DNA of 64,000 bases from Peromyscus leucopus (lineage: Eukaryota > Chordata > Mammalia > Rodentia > Cricetidae): the NCBI RefSeq assembly GCF_004664715.2, contig NC_051082.1:8872498-8936497 (forward strand). The letters are read 5' to 3'. The notes beneath the pieces were generated by a model. That model did not search any database. It was not told where the DNA came from and worked only from the letters and a program-made list of their open reading frames with translations. Below are positions 33,457 to 46,734 of the stretch, piece after piece. Within the stretch, counting starts at the first letter, position 1. Every line of letters begins with the position of its first letter. The translations under genes and the position numbers were made by a program.

Positions 33457-34792
33457 AAGTCTGAGTCCTGAGAACTGGGCCTGCAGCAAGAGAGTTCTAG
33501 TACATTCTCTCTTTAGCGCTGACACTGCTGGAGTTGGTTCTCCCACAGTGACGGATACAGGTCCTGGGTATGCATGACGGGTTACATGGGTATGCGAGTA
33601 ATATTTACAAGGGTCTCCCAGCCTCTCACCCACTGCGTTCCTTGTCAGGGGGTGCAAGGAGGGAACGCATCTGTGGAGGTTCCGTGGTCTCTGCTCTGGC
33701 CCAGTGCTGAGTCCTCTGAGTGGATTCCCCCACTCAAGATCCTGTGCCCCTCACACCACATCTCCCATGCCTTTCTTCTCTCCCTACCCAAGGGGGAAGG
33801 TTTTCTGGTCTGTGTTGGGCTCCCCCACCCCCTCCCCCACCACAGGATCCTGCCTGAGGGATGCTGAGAACGGAGGGTACAGAGTAAATAGAAGGGAGTG
33901 CCCTGAGGCCACTGGTCCATGTCCCCAAAGCCCTGTCCCCAGCGGTCACACTTGACACATGAAGAAAAGCTGTCCCCAAGCAGAGAACTGGCAGAGGTGG
34001 CAGGACAGAGACATCCAACCCAATCATACGGAATTGTCCCCTTCTTTGGTGGCCCTAGGATGCACGTCCTGGGGCCAAACCTGCTTGTAAAGCAGGAAGA
34101 TTGATTGACAGTGGTCACACATTCAGAAAGACTACCCTATGACATCCTCAAGTCTTTGCAGGGCCCTTCTCAAACCCCTGTACCTGTGCTGGGAGGACCT
34201 GGGGCCCCCACACAAAGTTGTTCCCACGTGAACATCTCTCTCTCTCTCCTAGTAACACCTGTGTGTCTCCGTGGCTCAGCCTTCATGCATCTCAGAGACA
34301 TTTCACATACGTGTGCTCACATGCCAGGGCTCCCGTATCACTAAGGACCGTCCTTATGGGTAGCTGCATCCTCATCTAACAAGGCTGCCTTCTGAACTCA
34401 TCCCTGTGGCCAGGGCTGGGCTGAGATCTGCCTCCCAGCAACCTACTAAGAACCTAGGATTTAGTTCCTCCTTTCTCTTTAATCCCATCAGGACCTCTGT
34501 GGTCCATGGACCCCCAGTCTTTATCACGTGTCTTTGTATCAAGAGAGGAAGTAAGAGAGGGCTGAGCCACTGGGAACCTGACGTTGTCACCAAGAACTGG
34601 AACCCATTCATCTGCTTCCCCTGTTTTCAGATGAATGACCCACTGGGGACTGGAGAGGGAGATTTCTCCACAGTTCTGGGTGCTTCAAGGGAGCCAGAGG
34701 AAGGGGTTTCTTTACAAGGAGTGACCGATCACCCACCTCCTAGGGTTCTGACCTGCTCTGAATCTAGGGTCTATGACTCTGTGAAGGATTGA

Positions 34793-34905
34793 AAAAAAAA
34801 AAAAGAGTGTGGTGGTGACCCACCTGTAATCCTGGCACTCTGAAGGCTGAGGCAGGAGGATAACAAGTTTGAGGGCAGCCTGGGCTCCATAGGATTTCTG
34901 AAGAC
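34793..34905 (+). mobile_element. Degraded B1 SINE
   Basis: GTAATCCTGGCACTCTGAAGG and GGGCAGCCTGGGCTCC. Lies in the inferred 3' UTR. Confidence 0.65.
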
Positions 34906-35289
34906 CTGTTTGTGATTAAGGACTTGAATGATACAGGGAGAGTCCCAGCCTTCCTGGTTCCTCTGCCACTTATGGGACCTGGGTCTCTTGGGTCAAATGT
35001 CACCTCTTCTCTCTTGCTCTTTCCTGACCTCCACACCCTGGGCTGGACCTGTGCCTGGGCTCCAGGCTCCATCCCTCCCCGGCTTCCCTCACTTCCTCCA
35101 GCTAACAGGCCCTGGCTGGCTAGCAGCCCCATAATGCGCAAACACTTGGATCCAGGGAGCCAGCAAGTCTTCCCTGAGGAAGCATCTGAGGATGATGGAT
35201 TCCTCTACCCTGCACAGAGCCAAAAGAAAGAGAAGGTTGCGTAGTTAGATACACTCCCCCACCCCCCTACCACCATCATCACCACCACC

Positions 35290-35314
35290 CCGCCGCCGCC
35301 GCCGCCGCCGCCGC
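35290..35314. repeat. (CCG)n microsatellite
   Basis: Eight CCG units in the inferred 3' UTR, next to a CAC-rich stretch. Confidence 0.95.
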
Positions 35315-35682
35315 CCCTGGACTGTTCAGCATCTCACTCTGGACAATACCCCTTGTTCCGTCACACCAGCCACCCACTCCACTAGCACCAAATGGCTTCT
35401 GTCTCTTCCTCGCATCGCAAATCCTTCGAGACACAGGCTTCAGAGGGAACAAGTCCTTTCTAGCTTTGTGTGGGGTCATCTCCCATGTCCCCATCCCCAG
35501 AGCTAACCTAGAAACTCCAAGTGGTCCCTTGGATGGTTTTATGCGTGTTTTCTCTTACTGGTCAGAAGGGGAAGGGCCTGTGTGTCATGTGCTTGGTCCT
35601 CTTGTTCTCTGTAGCAACTTGAACTCTTGGCCAATAGGAGCCCTAGATGGGTGTTACTCGGTTGGTGGCTGTATACGGGATA

Positions 35683-35905
35683 CCTAGCGCAGGAGGTGGG
35701 TAGAGAGCTTGCCTAACACTCCTCAAAGCCCTGAGTTCCATCCCAAGCACCACATAAACCAGATATGATGGTGCATGACTAAGTTCCCATACACAAGAGG
35801 CAGAGGCAGGAGGATCAGAAGTTCAAAGTCATCCTTGACCATATAGTGAGTTTGAGACCAGCCTGGGCACCATGAGACCTTGTCTCGAAAAATAATTTTT
35901 GTAAA
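35683..35905 (+). mobile_element. ID + B1 composite SINE
   Basis: TAGAGAGCTTGCCTAACAC head and GAGACCAGCCTGGGCACC body. Confidence 0.65.
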
Positions 35906-36297
35906 TTTAGGAGTCTTGGCACCTCCCACCCCATGTTCACACACAAAGCCAGACTCCCGTCAACCCCCATATTCCTTGTCCCTATTTGGACACGGCGACC
36001 TAAGGTGTACAGATCAAACAAGCGCCACCCACTTTTAACCTGGGATCCTCAAGCTCTGGCCTGCACAGTGGTTTTTACATTCTTTGTAACTGAGGATGAA
36101 AAACAAAATCAAAAGAATGAAAATATGACCCGGGCAAATTTGATGCAATTCAAATTTCCCATCAGTCCCATATTGTCCCCAGCAATGACAAAATTATTTG
36201 CAAGAGAGACCCCAAGACCCATAGAGTCAAAATATATTGTGGCTTGGTCTGTGGCCAACTGGGCTGGCCTGTGATGTAGTGGGTTGTCTTACTGAGG

Positions 36298-36303
36298 AAT
36301 AAA
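36298..36303 (+). terminator. Possible proximal polyadenylation signal AATAAA
   Basis: AATAAA in GAGGAATAAACCCACC, about 3.7 kb after the KSR2 stop, in non-repeat DNA. The downstream region is less clearly U/GU-rich than that of the 42336 site. It could give a shorter 3' UTR. Confidence 0.25.
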
Positions 36304-37449
36304 CCCACCAGAGTAGAAGGGAAGGGCGCCTGTGGGAAGCAGCCTCCAGAATGACAAACGCTGAGAAGGGAGAGGCAGATCCTGGGCCCTGGCCAGGTGT
36401 GGTACCTGCTGGCACTGTGAGTCAAGCCCTTGAGGCTATTGTGAGCTCTCAGATGTGTCCAGCCCATCGCCCACAGACTGCCTGCACCCCCAAACAGCTG
36501 TGAATGTCACACCCCACTACAAAACTGTAAACTGACTTAAAATATTAAGTTGTTCTTTTTTTCTATTTTCCTTTTCCATTTCTTTTTTCCCCCCTAAGGG
36601 TATGAACTTTGTAGATGACCACGCCATGTCTCGGTGTCAAAGGTGCAGGATGCATGGCTCGCTAGGCTTCAAGGCTGCCTGGGTCAGTCAGCAGTGCTGG
36701 CATAGGCACAGGTTGGCTTCAACAACAGATACTCGTTTCTCCCAGATCTGGGATCATCTCCGTGGTGCCTTTCTCCAATCTCTTGTTTCTGGTGTCTTTT
36801 TCTTCTATGAATCCTAAGAACACTGCATGTCTTCTTAATTAGAGCCCCACCCCTCTGACCTCTTCAAAGATTCTTTCTGTGGGAGTGGCCTTAAGGACTT
36901 CAACTGGAGATGTTGGGGAAAGACTCAACGTGAGCATGGTGGGAAGTCATCCTTCAGTCCTGTACCAAGACCCTAGAGGTGGCTGAGGCCGTGGATTTCC
37001 ATTATCTGAAGGCTTCCCATCTCTGGCTTTTCATTTCCATGCTGGCCCCAAGCTTGAGTCCCCAAACAGGCCCCCTCCCTGTCCTCATGTCCTGCCCATC
37101 TTCATTACACCCATCCACCCTCCTGGGGACTGGTCTTGTTGTAAGAGTGATCCTGGTAAAGCCGAGCCTCCTTTTGCCCCTAGGTCGGCTTCTGTGAGAA
37201 ACTACTACATGCCAAGAGGCTTTTCACCATCCGGCAGATCCAGAGTCCAAAACAGAATGTCCACATGACCCACCCCCTCTGGAATTTCTCAATGTTTCCC
37301 TGTTGCTTCTTGACATGTAAGGGTATGTGGTAAACGCCAACATTCCTTGGCTTGTGGGAGCATCTCTCTAACCTCTCCCTTTGTCTCCACCAGGCACACG
37401 GGGCTCCTTGCATCTCTCTCTTTGTGTGGCTCTTTTTATGGGGACCCAG

Positions 37450-37800
37450 TCCTGTTGAATCAGGACATGGTGTATGGGTTATCATTCTTGGGACTCTAAC
37501 CAAATGCCTGAGAGAAAGAACGCAAGGGAGGAGTTACATATTTTTTTGGCTCACCGTTTCAGAGGACCGAGTCCATCACTGTCTGGCTCTGTGTTCCCTG
37601 GCCTGTCTTGAGGCAGAATGTGATGGTGGTGTGAAGGTGAGGAGGGCGAGCGTGTTCTTTGTGGTCAATAGGAAGCAGAGAGAGAGAATGAACAACACAG
37701 GGAGGGGCCAGGGTGAGATGTCTCGTGGCCATGTGCCCACTGGCACACTTCCTCCAGCTAGGACCTACCTCCTGCCTTTGGGCATCACATTGTGAATCCA
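37450..37800 (+). mobile_element. Unassigned rodent repeat, diverged
   Basis: GGCTCACCGTTTCAGAGGACC and CACTTCCTCCAGCTAGGACC match the layout of the 10618 family. Confidence 0.45.
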
Positions 37801-39599
37801 TCCAGGGTCTCATCGTAGGTTAGGTCATAGGTATTGAACTGCCTCCAGAAACTACATCATAGACACCCAGAGGTGCTTCGCCGATTCTTTAAAAAGCATT
37901 TCTTAATTCCATCAAGCTGACACAATCAAGATTACCCATCACATCCCTTTACTGAAGTATGATCTCATCGGAAGTAACACACCTTTGTGACCCTGTTTCC
38001 AATCAGGGCCTGTTCTGAGGCCCTGGGACACAACTCAAAACCTAGTGCTCTCTCAGTGACTGTCCTCTGTATGCAGTGTCATCTTGGCTCCTTTGTGGCC
38101 AACCCTGGGTCCTCCAGAGATAGATTTCCCAGAATCCATGAGCTACTTCTCAATCCTACTTAGGACAGAAATGTCCCATCCTTGAGTCCCGATAGTCATA
38201 GGCTTCAGCACATGGATTGTGAGAGCGGGCAATGAAGAAGTACCAATAAGGTCACTGGGATGAGGATTTGGAAAGATCTGTGTATAAAAGGTCTAGAAGG
38301 ATGAATATCTAGACCAAGGAGGGTGAATGCGTAATGTTCCTACCATTGCCACCCCTTCCTCTATCCTTGGCAGACATTGCTAATCAATCCCAGCACACCT
38401 TCCAACTGCAGCCATAGAACATTAGGCAGGTAAGCCCCACATGTGACTATACATGTGGAGAAGGGGAGATAGGTTCCCCCAGAAAGCCCCTTCTAACAAC
38501 CAATGGTGGCTTTAGAACTCACACCTTGGAATTTTCCAGAAACCCAGCCACTTGGGGACTCTCCTTAGTGGAGAGTCTGCTTGGAACTGTACAGGAGTTA
38601 CTTTCCAATTAGGGAATTTGGCAAGCTGGGAAAGGATTCTTTCCAGGTAACCCTGTAGCTGCTACCATTTAGTAAACTGCTTGCTGCTTAGAGAGAATCA
38701 TTTATTCTCTGGGACAGCTTCTCTGCCACAAAACAGCTGGGCTGTATGGCCACAAAGATGGACATCTGGAAATATGGCTGCACGCACAGCAGCAGGCTCA
38801 GAAGCAGGAAGGAGTTCTGAAGTTCAGCCAGGGAAGTCAGGATATGTGGCATAAGGTGTTGGGAAGAAGGAATCTGACCCTAAATGCTTTTCCGTCTTTT
38901 GCCTGTATGGAAGGCTCAACATCTGAGTTTTCACCCAGTGGCCTCTCAGGTTCTCGTGGACCCGAAACTTGCTCTACTCCTGAACTCTTCAAATGCCGCT
39001 GATGACCAATTTGGTGACCAATAGGACCTTGCATGGGCCACTCTTCAGCTCCTGCCCAATCCCATCTCTTGCCCATGTGCTGAGGAAGAATGAAAACTAG
39101 CCATCGTGTACTTAGCTTAAATGGAATCTGGAGAGTGACGTCCCACTCCATGGAGCTGGTAGTCATTGTTTGAGACTCTGTGATATTTGCATTGTAGATC
39201 CTTAGATTTGAAAGTCTGGTGATTCAAACCAAAGCTTAGTTTTTCTTTTCTGTTAATTTGAAGGGGAAAAAAATACCAGCTTGGCTATTTCTTCACATCT
39301 TAAAATGCCTTGACTTCTCTCCATAACCCACTGCAGGTCCCAGGATATGAGAAATGCTAGGTCCAGGAATGCAAGAGGTAACTCTACCCAGTGACAATGC
39401 CCAAGAAACATCTAATCATGGAAATAGATGTCTGTGATGTACAGAAGGCTGGGGGAACTCGCAGGGGCCATAAATGCACACAAGTGTGGGCAGTGATCCA
39501 TGAAGCTGAGGTCTAAAGGAAGAGGAGGAGGCAGGAAGGTCAGACTGGCCGAATTAGAAGTCTATCAATCTCAGTGCAGTTGACCTTGGACTCAGTCAA

Positions 39600-39660
39600 T
39601 TCTTGGGTTCCTGTTATAGCCCAGGCTAGCCTCAAACCCTTGATCCTCCTGTCCCTGGTG
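39600..39660 (-). mobile_element. B1 fragment, reverse
   Basis: TAGCCCAGGCTAGCCTCAAAC. Confidence 0.6.
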
Positions 39661-40146
39661 GAGAAACAGCCACTAAACAGCATAACAGAATGTGACTGCC
39701 CTGTCCCTGATCTGGGTGTGGCTGATGGAAAGTTCTCTGTACCATGCCTTTAATCAGATCCAGGGTTCCCAGTGGCTCAGAATTGGAGGAGGGGACAGAG
39801 GGAAAGGTAGACATTGCAAAAGACTGAAGTTTGGTGAGCACTTTGGAATTTGACACACATAGTCAAGTGCCTCGTGGGAAGGAAGCTGGATCACTGGGAC
39901 TCTGCTCCATGAGGGTCAATAAGCCCCATCCTCACCCTGCCCAGGGTGGGACACTGATGATCCATGGATGTCTCTGCTGTACACGGGCCAGGCACCAGCC
40001 CTCCTCCTGAAATGCTGCTCTTATCTGCTCCTGTTTCTTAACCATGCTGTCCCTCCACCTCTCATACAGAGCTCTGATGTGTCAGCCTCCTGACCCTCAG
40101 ACCCATATGGACACACTGGAAAGCCCCACCACAGACAGTCTTGCCA

Positions 40147-40151
<5 letters not shown>

Positions 40152-40215
<64 letters not shown>
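40152..40215. repeat. (CT)n microsatellite
   Basis: 64 bp of perfect CT in the inferred KSR2 3' UTR; purine on the other strand. Confidence 0.97.
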
Positions 40216-40217
<2 letters not shown>

Positions 40218-40761
40218 CATTGCCTTCACTCTATGCATAGGCCCACTGCAGTACTGACATCAGAGACATGCAGGAACATGGAGATCGGTGTTGATAGAAA
40301 GACACCCACACCCTACATAATTCTCCAGAGAAATCATGAATGTGTTGGGCAAAGCGCTGATTTGTTATGGAAGAAGCTGGCAATAACCCAGGGGTCACAG
40401 AGAGCCCCAGACTGAATGTGTAATGGAGCCTAAAATGTAGAAGAGAATGCATTAGCTTTGTTGGTAGGGTGGGGTTTCTTTCATTCCTTGAAGTATCTAT
40501 GTGGGCTTGAGGCATGGAAAACAGCGCCTCGACCAATTATAGAACTCGCTGGGGTGGGACCTGTAAATGAATGGGGCACTCAGGTCTGCTTCAACTTGAT
40601 TCAACTCACAATTCTCTGTCTACTTCCTCTGGCTAACTGTGGCCTCACCAACAAGTTCTCAGCGTCCTTGGCTCTGCTGGAGCAATACTTTGGACTTTCT
40701 TAGCTTTGTGAAGCCCTTAGCGCTCAGTCTATTGCTGGTCCCCATGTGGGTGACTGCCATT

Positions 40762-40767
40762 AATAAA
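40762..40767 (+). terminator. Possible intermediate polyadenylation signal AATAAA
   Basis: AATAAA in CCATTAATAAACAGTGG, followed by a CATCCCGGTCTCTGACATCTTGG stretch. It may be a functional alternative site, or the relic signal of an old LTR, since the surrounding 40.6-40.8 kb has an LTR-like look I could not classify. Confidence 0.25.
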
Positions 40768-41341
40768 CAGTGGCTCCATAGCATCCCGGTCTCTGACATC
40801 TTGGCACCCGACTGAATGCCTCACCCCAAAGTGTACCTCTCAGGATATCGCTGGGCACACGCAGCTGAAATAGAGAGGCAGTGGGTGTCTCCTACCCATT
40901 TAGATGCTGATGTCCTAGGGACTGTGAACAGGGACAGCTAGGTCTCCTAAGGAATAGCTTGGAACAGCTTCCAGGTCCAGGGGGAACTGAGAGGTCTCCA
41001 GAAAGACCATCCCCTGACCTTGGTAGAAGCAGGAAGCTTTTCCTTCTGTTCCACAGCCCCTAGGTCAAAGCCAAGGCCATCATCGGGGGCACACAAGTCT
41101 GGCTCCACAGGCAAGCAGCCTTGCCATAGCAGGCCAGACTCTACAGCCCAGGTTCCCACTCCAGACCTGTTGTTCCTCTGTCTTTTGATCTTTTCTTGGC
41201 GGTCTGCTCTATAGACTCCTCTGTCATATGTCCCAACAGGTGGACAGCTCTCCAAGTCACCAACTTGAGGAAAATCCCTCATTGTAAAAAAGGCTTTCTT
41301 TGTAAATTATTCTGTTGCCTTTTTCTAAACACAAAGTATAT

Positions 41342-41387
41342 ATACCTATAAATGCTATATATATTATATATGTGTATATATATATAA
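41342..41387. repeat. (TA)-rich tract
   Basis: Imperfect TATA repeat (TATATATTATATATG). Confidence 0.85.
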
Positions 41388-41626
41388 AGACTAATTCTTG
41401 TACAGCCCTCCGCGGACCTCAGGCCCACACTGTTTTCTCCATGTCTGTCTGTACTGACTGCTGCAGGATGAGCTGATGTATGACCTTGGTTTCCCTTTTC
41501 CTTCTGGACCACTGTTTCTTTCCTCCCCTCTCTAGATCTGTCTTACTCTCTGTCCCTTTCCCTTGTTGCCAACATGTTGCTGGGAAAGAATATTTGATTT
41601 AGATGCCATCCAAGAAAACAAGCAGA

Positions 41627-42170
41627 ATGGGTGAATGGGTAGATGGATCGATGAGTGGATGGGTGAGTGGATGGATGGATGGATGGATGGATGGATGGAT
41701 GGATGGATGGATGAATGAATGGGTGGGTGGGTAGATTGATATATTGGTGGATATGTGGATACGTGAGTGGATGGGCATGCAAGTAGGTGGGTGAACAGAA
41801 GAGTGAATGAATAGAAGGATGGATGGATGGATGGATGGATGGATGGATGGATGGATGGATGGATGGGTGGATGGATGGATGGATGGATGGATGGATAGAT
41901 GGGCAGACAGATGGACAGACAGGTCAGTGGATGGGTAGATGGATGGGTGGATGGTAAAACTGATGGATGTGTGGATGGGTGAGTGGGTGGATGAGTGGGT
42001 AGAAAGATGGGTAGATGTGTAGGTGGGTAGATGGATGGCTGAGTAGATGGATGGATAGAGGATGGATGAATGGGTTGATTGATGGGTGGGTGGGTAGGCA
42101 CGTGGGTAGGTAGCTGGATGGATGGGTGGATAGATGGATGGATGGGCAGATGGGTGGGTGGATGGTCCAC
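41627..42170. repeat. (GGAT)n-type tetranucleotide array
   Basis: 0.54 kb of GGAT with variants, pure blocks at about 41669-41710 and 41818-41894. It lies just before the candidate polyadenylation signal at 42336. Confidence 0.95.
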
Positions 42171-42335
42171 TGTGTATATTTGTACAGATCATTTATAAAG
42201 TTTTCTACACTTCTCAAAAAAGTATTTCTAACCTGGGCTGTTGGACAGTCTGTGAGCCTATGAGCCGGTGAGCCTGTTGTTTCTTGTGTCTAGTGCAACG
42301 TTTAGTGAGAATCCAATGTCTGAGTTATTTATGCC

Positions 42336-42341
42336 AATAAA
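42336..42341 (+). terminator. Candidate distal polyadenylation signal AATAAA
   Basis: A canonical AATAAA sits in GCCAATAAAGAATTTGAG, in unique AT-rich sequence just after a (GGAT)n array. It is followed within about 60 bp by TG-rich sequence (CTGCTGTTGTCTGCTGT) that could serve as the downstream element. This is about 9.8 kb beyond the KSR2 stop and is the best-looking end for a long transcript. Confidence 0.45.
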
Positions 42342-42789
42342 GAATTTGAGACTTACTGCGTCAGCTGCTATCACTAGAGGTCTGAATTCTGCTGTTGTCT
42401 GCTGTATGGAAGGAAGCCTGAGGGGCTAACAAGGGTCGCTAACTGCCCAGATGATGCTATGCAGCAACATATCCACCTAACTCTACAGCTTACAACAACA
42501 AGGATTTATCTTGATGCACCTGGGGCTGTAAGTCTAGGTTGGGCTCCTCTGAGAGGTTCCTGGGAGGCTTCTGGTTAGGCCCAAGGTCAGATGGAAGGTT
42601 ATTCCATTTGTGTTCATATGGACATGAAAGCCAGACCAGAAAACACATGCAGACGGTTGCCTCTAACCACAACCCCCAACACTCCACTGGCCAGCACTGG
42701 TTAGACAACCCAGCCTTTCACAGAGTGGTTGCAAACCCCACCATGGTGCAGGCTGGTGACATCCACTTAGGGAGCCCCAGATGGGCTTC

Positions 42790-42859
42790 TCTGGAAAGAT
42801 GAGTTTGGTGTGGACACAGTGGTCCCCATGCCCATGCTCACACTCACAGATGTGGTGGA

Positions 42860-42913
<54 letters not shown>

Positions 42914-43105
42914 TATAGGCCAGGTATTGACACTGAATATCTGAATGTCTTCCTCCATCTTTCTCCACCTTACTTTTTGAGGCAGGGTCTCCCACTGAAC
43001 CTGAAGTTTGCCCTTTCGACTAGTGTGGTCAGCCAGCTTGTTCTGGGGCTCCCCCATCTTCACCCCAGCCCCAAAGCTGCAGTCTTCAGCCACCACTATA
43101 GGTCA
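42790..43105 (-). mobile_element. B4/RSINE1-like SINE, reverse, with (CA)n
   Basis: TTTTTGAGGCAGGGTCTCCC and CACTGAACCTGAAGTTTGCC match the reverse B4/RSINE1 group; CA runs 42863-42910. Confidence 0.65.
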
Positions 43106-44207
43106 AACCAGAGCTACGTGTAATTCGGGGAACCCTATTCCTCACTGCACAGGCAGGACCTTTCCGTAGCCTCTATGACGTGCTTGGAGGATTCTAAGGT
43201 GTTCCCCATTCTGAACAAAGCACCAGTTTCCCTTTACTCTTTCATGTGGTACCGTCCACCCTTGCCTTGGGAATGTCCTCCATCACTGTCAGCATTTTGC
43301 CGAGGACACTGGGTAACTTCTGCAAACCATCTTCATAGATCCACTAGCCAAGAAGCTGGTCACCAGGTGCTCAATGGCTGCTGTATGCCAGCCATTCACA
43401 CCTAGTCCCCTCCCCCCAATAACATTCTGAAGCTAGACAATCACTTGCTACCCTGGGACCAAGTCCCACTTAATAGTACTGCTTCAGACCAGGGTGGGGC
43501 CCATCCCCAACTTACAACTGAAGAAATTAAGGTACAAAGGCATTCAAGCTGTTGTGACCAAGCCGCGTTTGGGGCCCCCACAACTCTGGTTCCAGCCAGT
43601 TCTGAGTCCTAAGCCTCTGGCTCCTGGGGCAGCCATGAGTCCCAGCCCCCAGGAAACATGTGGGCCAATGTGGGGAACTTCCCAGGAAACAGCCACTCTG
43701 AGACTACCTAGCCATACCCTGCGAGTTCCGGTCATGAAGATTTTCGCCACTGGAGATCCCCTTTGACGGTCATGGCACCTCACAAAGCCCAGAGAGCTGG
43801 AGGGACTTGATGGAGGTCACACAAGACTCCCAATTCAGTGTCCAGCATTCTTTCTCCTAAAACTCAATCTGTGGTCACACTTGGAACCTATGACAAGTAG
43901 GGACACACGTGGGCCAGGAGAAAAGGCCTGTATCTCAGCAGGACACTGAGTGTCCTATGGCCACCTAGCCCAGCACGCTAGTGTTGTGAGAGAGATTAGG
44001 TATCAGAAATGATAGTACATGTGCCACCCTGGTGTCCCTGGGTTCAGGGCCCCCTGACCATGGAGTGGAGGACAGCCTCCTCTGCTCATTCCCTCAGTCA
44101 TGAGAACTTTCAAGATCTGTATTACTCCATACATATCATCCATGACTATATATAGTTGTAAAGCCATCCCTGGCCATATGAGACCTTCATCAAAGAAATT
44201 AAATAAT

Positions 44208-44335
44208 GCTAGGGGTGGTGGGTGGCACAAGCCTTTAATTCCAGAAGCAGAGGTAGGTGGATCTCTGTGAGTTTCATACCAGCCTGGATTGCATAGTTAA
44301 GACCCTGTCTCAAAGACAAAATACATTAGAGTAAA
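44208..44335 (+). mobile_element. B1 SINE, partial
   Basis: GGCACAAGCCTTTAATTCC, GGTGGATCTCTGTGAGTTTC and ACCCTGTCTCAAAGAC. Confidence 0.85.
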
Positions 44336-44424
44336 TAAAATCATTTGTTGATAATTTTTGTACCGATTACATTATGGCTTAAGCCTTTTTTCATAATTTA
44401 TTTATCTTTTTATTTATTTTTTCA

Positions 44425-44550
44425 CATAGGCTCTCTCACTCTGTAACCCACACCATCCTTCTGGAACTCTGTAAGCCCAGGCTGGCCTCAAACTTGGCAT
44501 CCTCCTGCCTTAGAGCGCTTTCATCACAGGTAGCTGCTCGCCTGACTCTG
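44425..44550 (-). mobile_element. Old B1-like SINE, reverse
   Basis: AGCCCAGGCTGGCCTCAAAC and CATCCTCCTGCCTTAG. Confidence 0.65.
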
Positions 44551-44987
44551 CCTTAACTAGCTTCACCTCCTTTACCCCTTCGGGATGGTTCTGGATGTGT
44601 CTGTGGCTAGAAGTACATAACAGAATCGACCTCACTCTGCTGAAGAAGGCTCCAACCTTAAAGTTGGCTTAAACCAACTGTGTAACAGATGAGATTTCAG
44701 GCAGGTGATATGTATCCCCGGTTCCCAGGCTCCCCAGCTCCCCAGCAGCTCCCTAGCTACAATCCCTGCAGCCAGCCGTGGAGTGGAGTGTCCAGGCTCC
44801 ATCTGCCCAGCGCACCAAGAGGATGGGGAAGCTGGGCTTGGAGCAAGCAGCTCTCAGATTTTTTTCCTCCCAATACAGAAGTGGAAGCAATTGGCAGGTC
44901 CCTGCCCCTATGTGGATGCAGGGCCAAGGCTGTCACCATGACCGTCATTAACACCTGTGACGATTACCTAGTCCAAAGTGCAGCCCT

Positions 44988-45113
44988 GGAGCCACTGAAG
45001 TGATGCACATCTGTAATCCCAGCACTCCGGATGGAGAGCAGAAGTTCAAGGTCATCCTGGGCCATAAGGTAAATTGGAGGACATCCTGGGCTAACATGAG
45101 ACCATGTCTCAAA

Positions 45114-45143
<30 letters not shown>
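44988..45143 (+). mobile_element. B1-like SINE with (AAAT)n tail
   Basis: ATCTGTAATCCCAGCACTCC, CATGAGACCATGTCTCAAAT, then nine or so AAAT units (45107-45143). Confidence 0.8.
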
Positions 45144-45144
<1 letters not shown>

Positions 45145-45198
45145 GTGAATAACAGAATTAAAAATAACCCAAACACACACAAACAAAATAACCATCAC

Positions 45199-45383
45199 GA
45201 GGCTGGAGAGAGGGCTCAGTGGTTTAGAACACTGGCTGCTTTTCCAGAGGATCCAGGTTCAGTTTCCAGCATCCACATCAGGGAGTTCCCAGCAGTCGGT
45301 AGCTCCATTTCCAGGGGGAGCCAACATTGTCTTCTGGACTCTGCAGATACTGCACACGCGCATGCACACACATGCACACATTG
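45199..45383 (+). mobile_element. B2/B3-type SINE
   Basis: GGCTGGAGAGAGGGCTCAGTG, CTTTTCCAGAGGATCCAGG, CATTGTCTTCTGGAC; ends in CA-rich DNA and a G run (45384-45393). Confidence 0.75.
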
Positions 45384-46734
45384 GGGGGGGGGGCGCATTG
45401 CGAAAGTGTGGCGTCCCAGGGGTCTTCAACCGGGTTGAGCCCCACGGCCCGATTCTGTGGAACTGAGAACAAGTGTGTGAATGACAGGATGACTGCTCAC
45501 CTGGGTCACGCTCGCTCGCTTCAAGCTGAAAGGAACACTGGAAGACAAAGTTTCAACAGTCTGTTCTTAATACAAGATATTGGCTGAGCACCTACTGTAT
45601 GTCAGGCCTACAGTGCCGTGGGGAAGAAAAACAAAACAAAAACAGAGCTCTGGCTTAGGGCTGGCCCGAGAGGGGAGAGCTGGGAAGGGGCAGCGAACCT
45701 CCTACCACTCCGAAGATGTCGTCAGTTGCTGATGTCTGAGATCAATTCTGGAGGAAGGCAGAGGTCCCACTAGTTTTTTGGAATCTCTCCCAATTTCTGG
45801 AATCCATAGATGGACGGGGAACTCATCCGCTCACCAGGCAGCCCGCCTCGTGATCCTTACTAGAATATTCTAGTGAGTTTGCTGGTGACCCCACCATTCA
45901 TCATCTGAGCTCGGTGCTTTGTCATTTTTAGGTCTCGGCCAGCCCGTACCCCGTCACCTGCCTCGGGACCTGGCTCCGGAGGCCTCATGGCCGACAGCCC
46001 AGCCAGCTGTCTGCTCCCTTCTTGTCTCACCTGACAAGTCAGGCAGCCTGAGTCACGGCTCATCTTCCCCAGCCCCACGTGGAGGCTGGGTGTGCGCCAG
46101 GGGTATGAGCTACCAGCCAGGGTGCCCGCCAATCAGGCCAAAATGAGTCTGTAAGCTGCCCCGAGGATTAGGCCTAAGAACATTCTAGAATCCCACACTC
46201 CACTTTGGAGCTCCCGAGGGGGCAGACCACAGCAGAAGGGCGTGTTATTCAACCATGTGTGGGGAAACCTGTCTTGCCTGAGGATAATGATACAGTAATT
46301 ATTCAATCATCCAAAGGGATGTGGGCCCATCAGCTGCTGCAGCCCCAGCCCCTGGGATAACGCCCAACACACAGTAGGCACTCCAAAAGTTCTTTTATTA
46401 AATAAAGGCACAAACAATAAGAGAGCTGCCTCGGTTCCTCAGGTGCGTGGCATAAACAATAACACCTTTTACCATTAACATACACTAATCATAATTTTGA
46501 AAAGATCACACCTTCATTTCCATCTCCACCAGATAGGCACCGCTTACATCTGCCCTTATATCCCTGCAGACAGTAGGTCTTCAACGAATACCATTACCCA
46601 GAGGCAGGTGCGGGACATCTATTTATTCTCTCATTGCTCAGGCAGGGAGGCGGAGATTCCCCAGGAGGCCTCCTACCACTGGGTCCCACTCCCCAGCAGT
46701 GAGAAGGAGGAGCAGGGCCAGGGCCTTGGGGAAG

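Larger units (their letters stand above)
32580..42360 (+). other. KSR2: Inferred long KSR2 3' UTR
   Basis: No acceptor or coding exon was recognised after the TGA. The stretch is largely unique DNA with scattered repeats: (CAC)n at 33411, a B1 remnant at 34793, (CCG)n at 35290, an ID/B1 composite at 35683, an unassigned rodent repeat near 37450-37800, (CT)n at 40152 and a (GGAT)n array at 41627. Possible polyadenylation signals lie at 36298, 40762 and 42336; the last has the best context. Long 3' UTRs are common in brain-expressed genes and I recall human KSR2 having one. The extent here is inference; RNA evidence would be needed to fix the end. Confidence 0.45.

Noticed and set aside
41532..42217. 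Minus-strand frames up to 212 residues with the same HPSI repeats
   Set aside because: GGAT array again.
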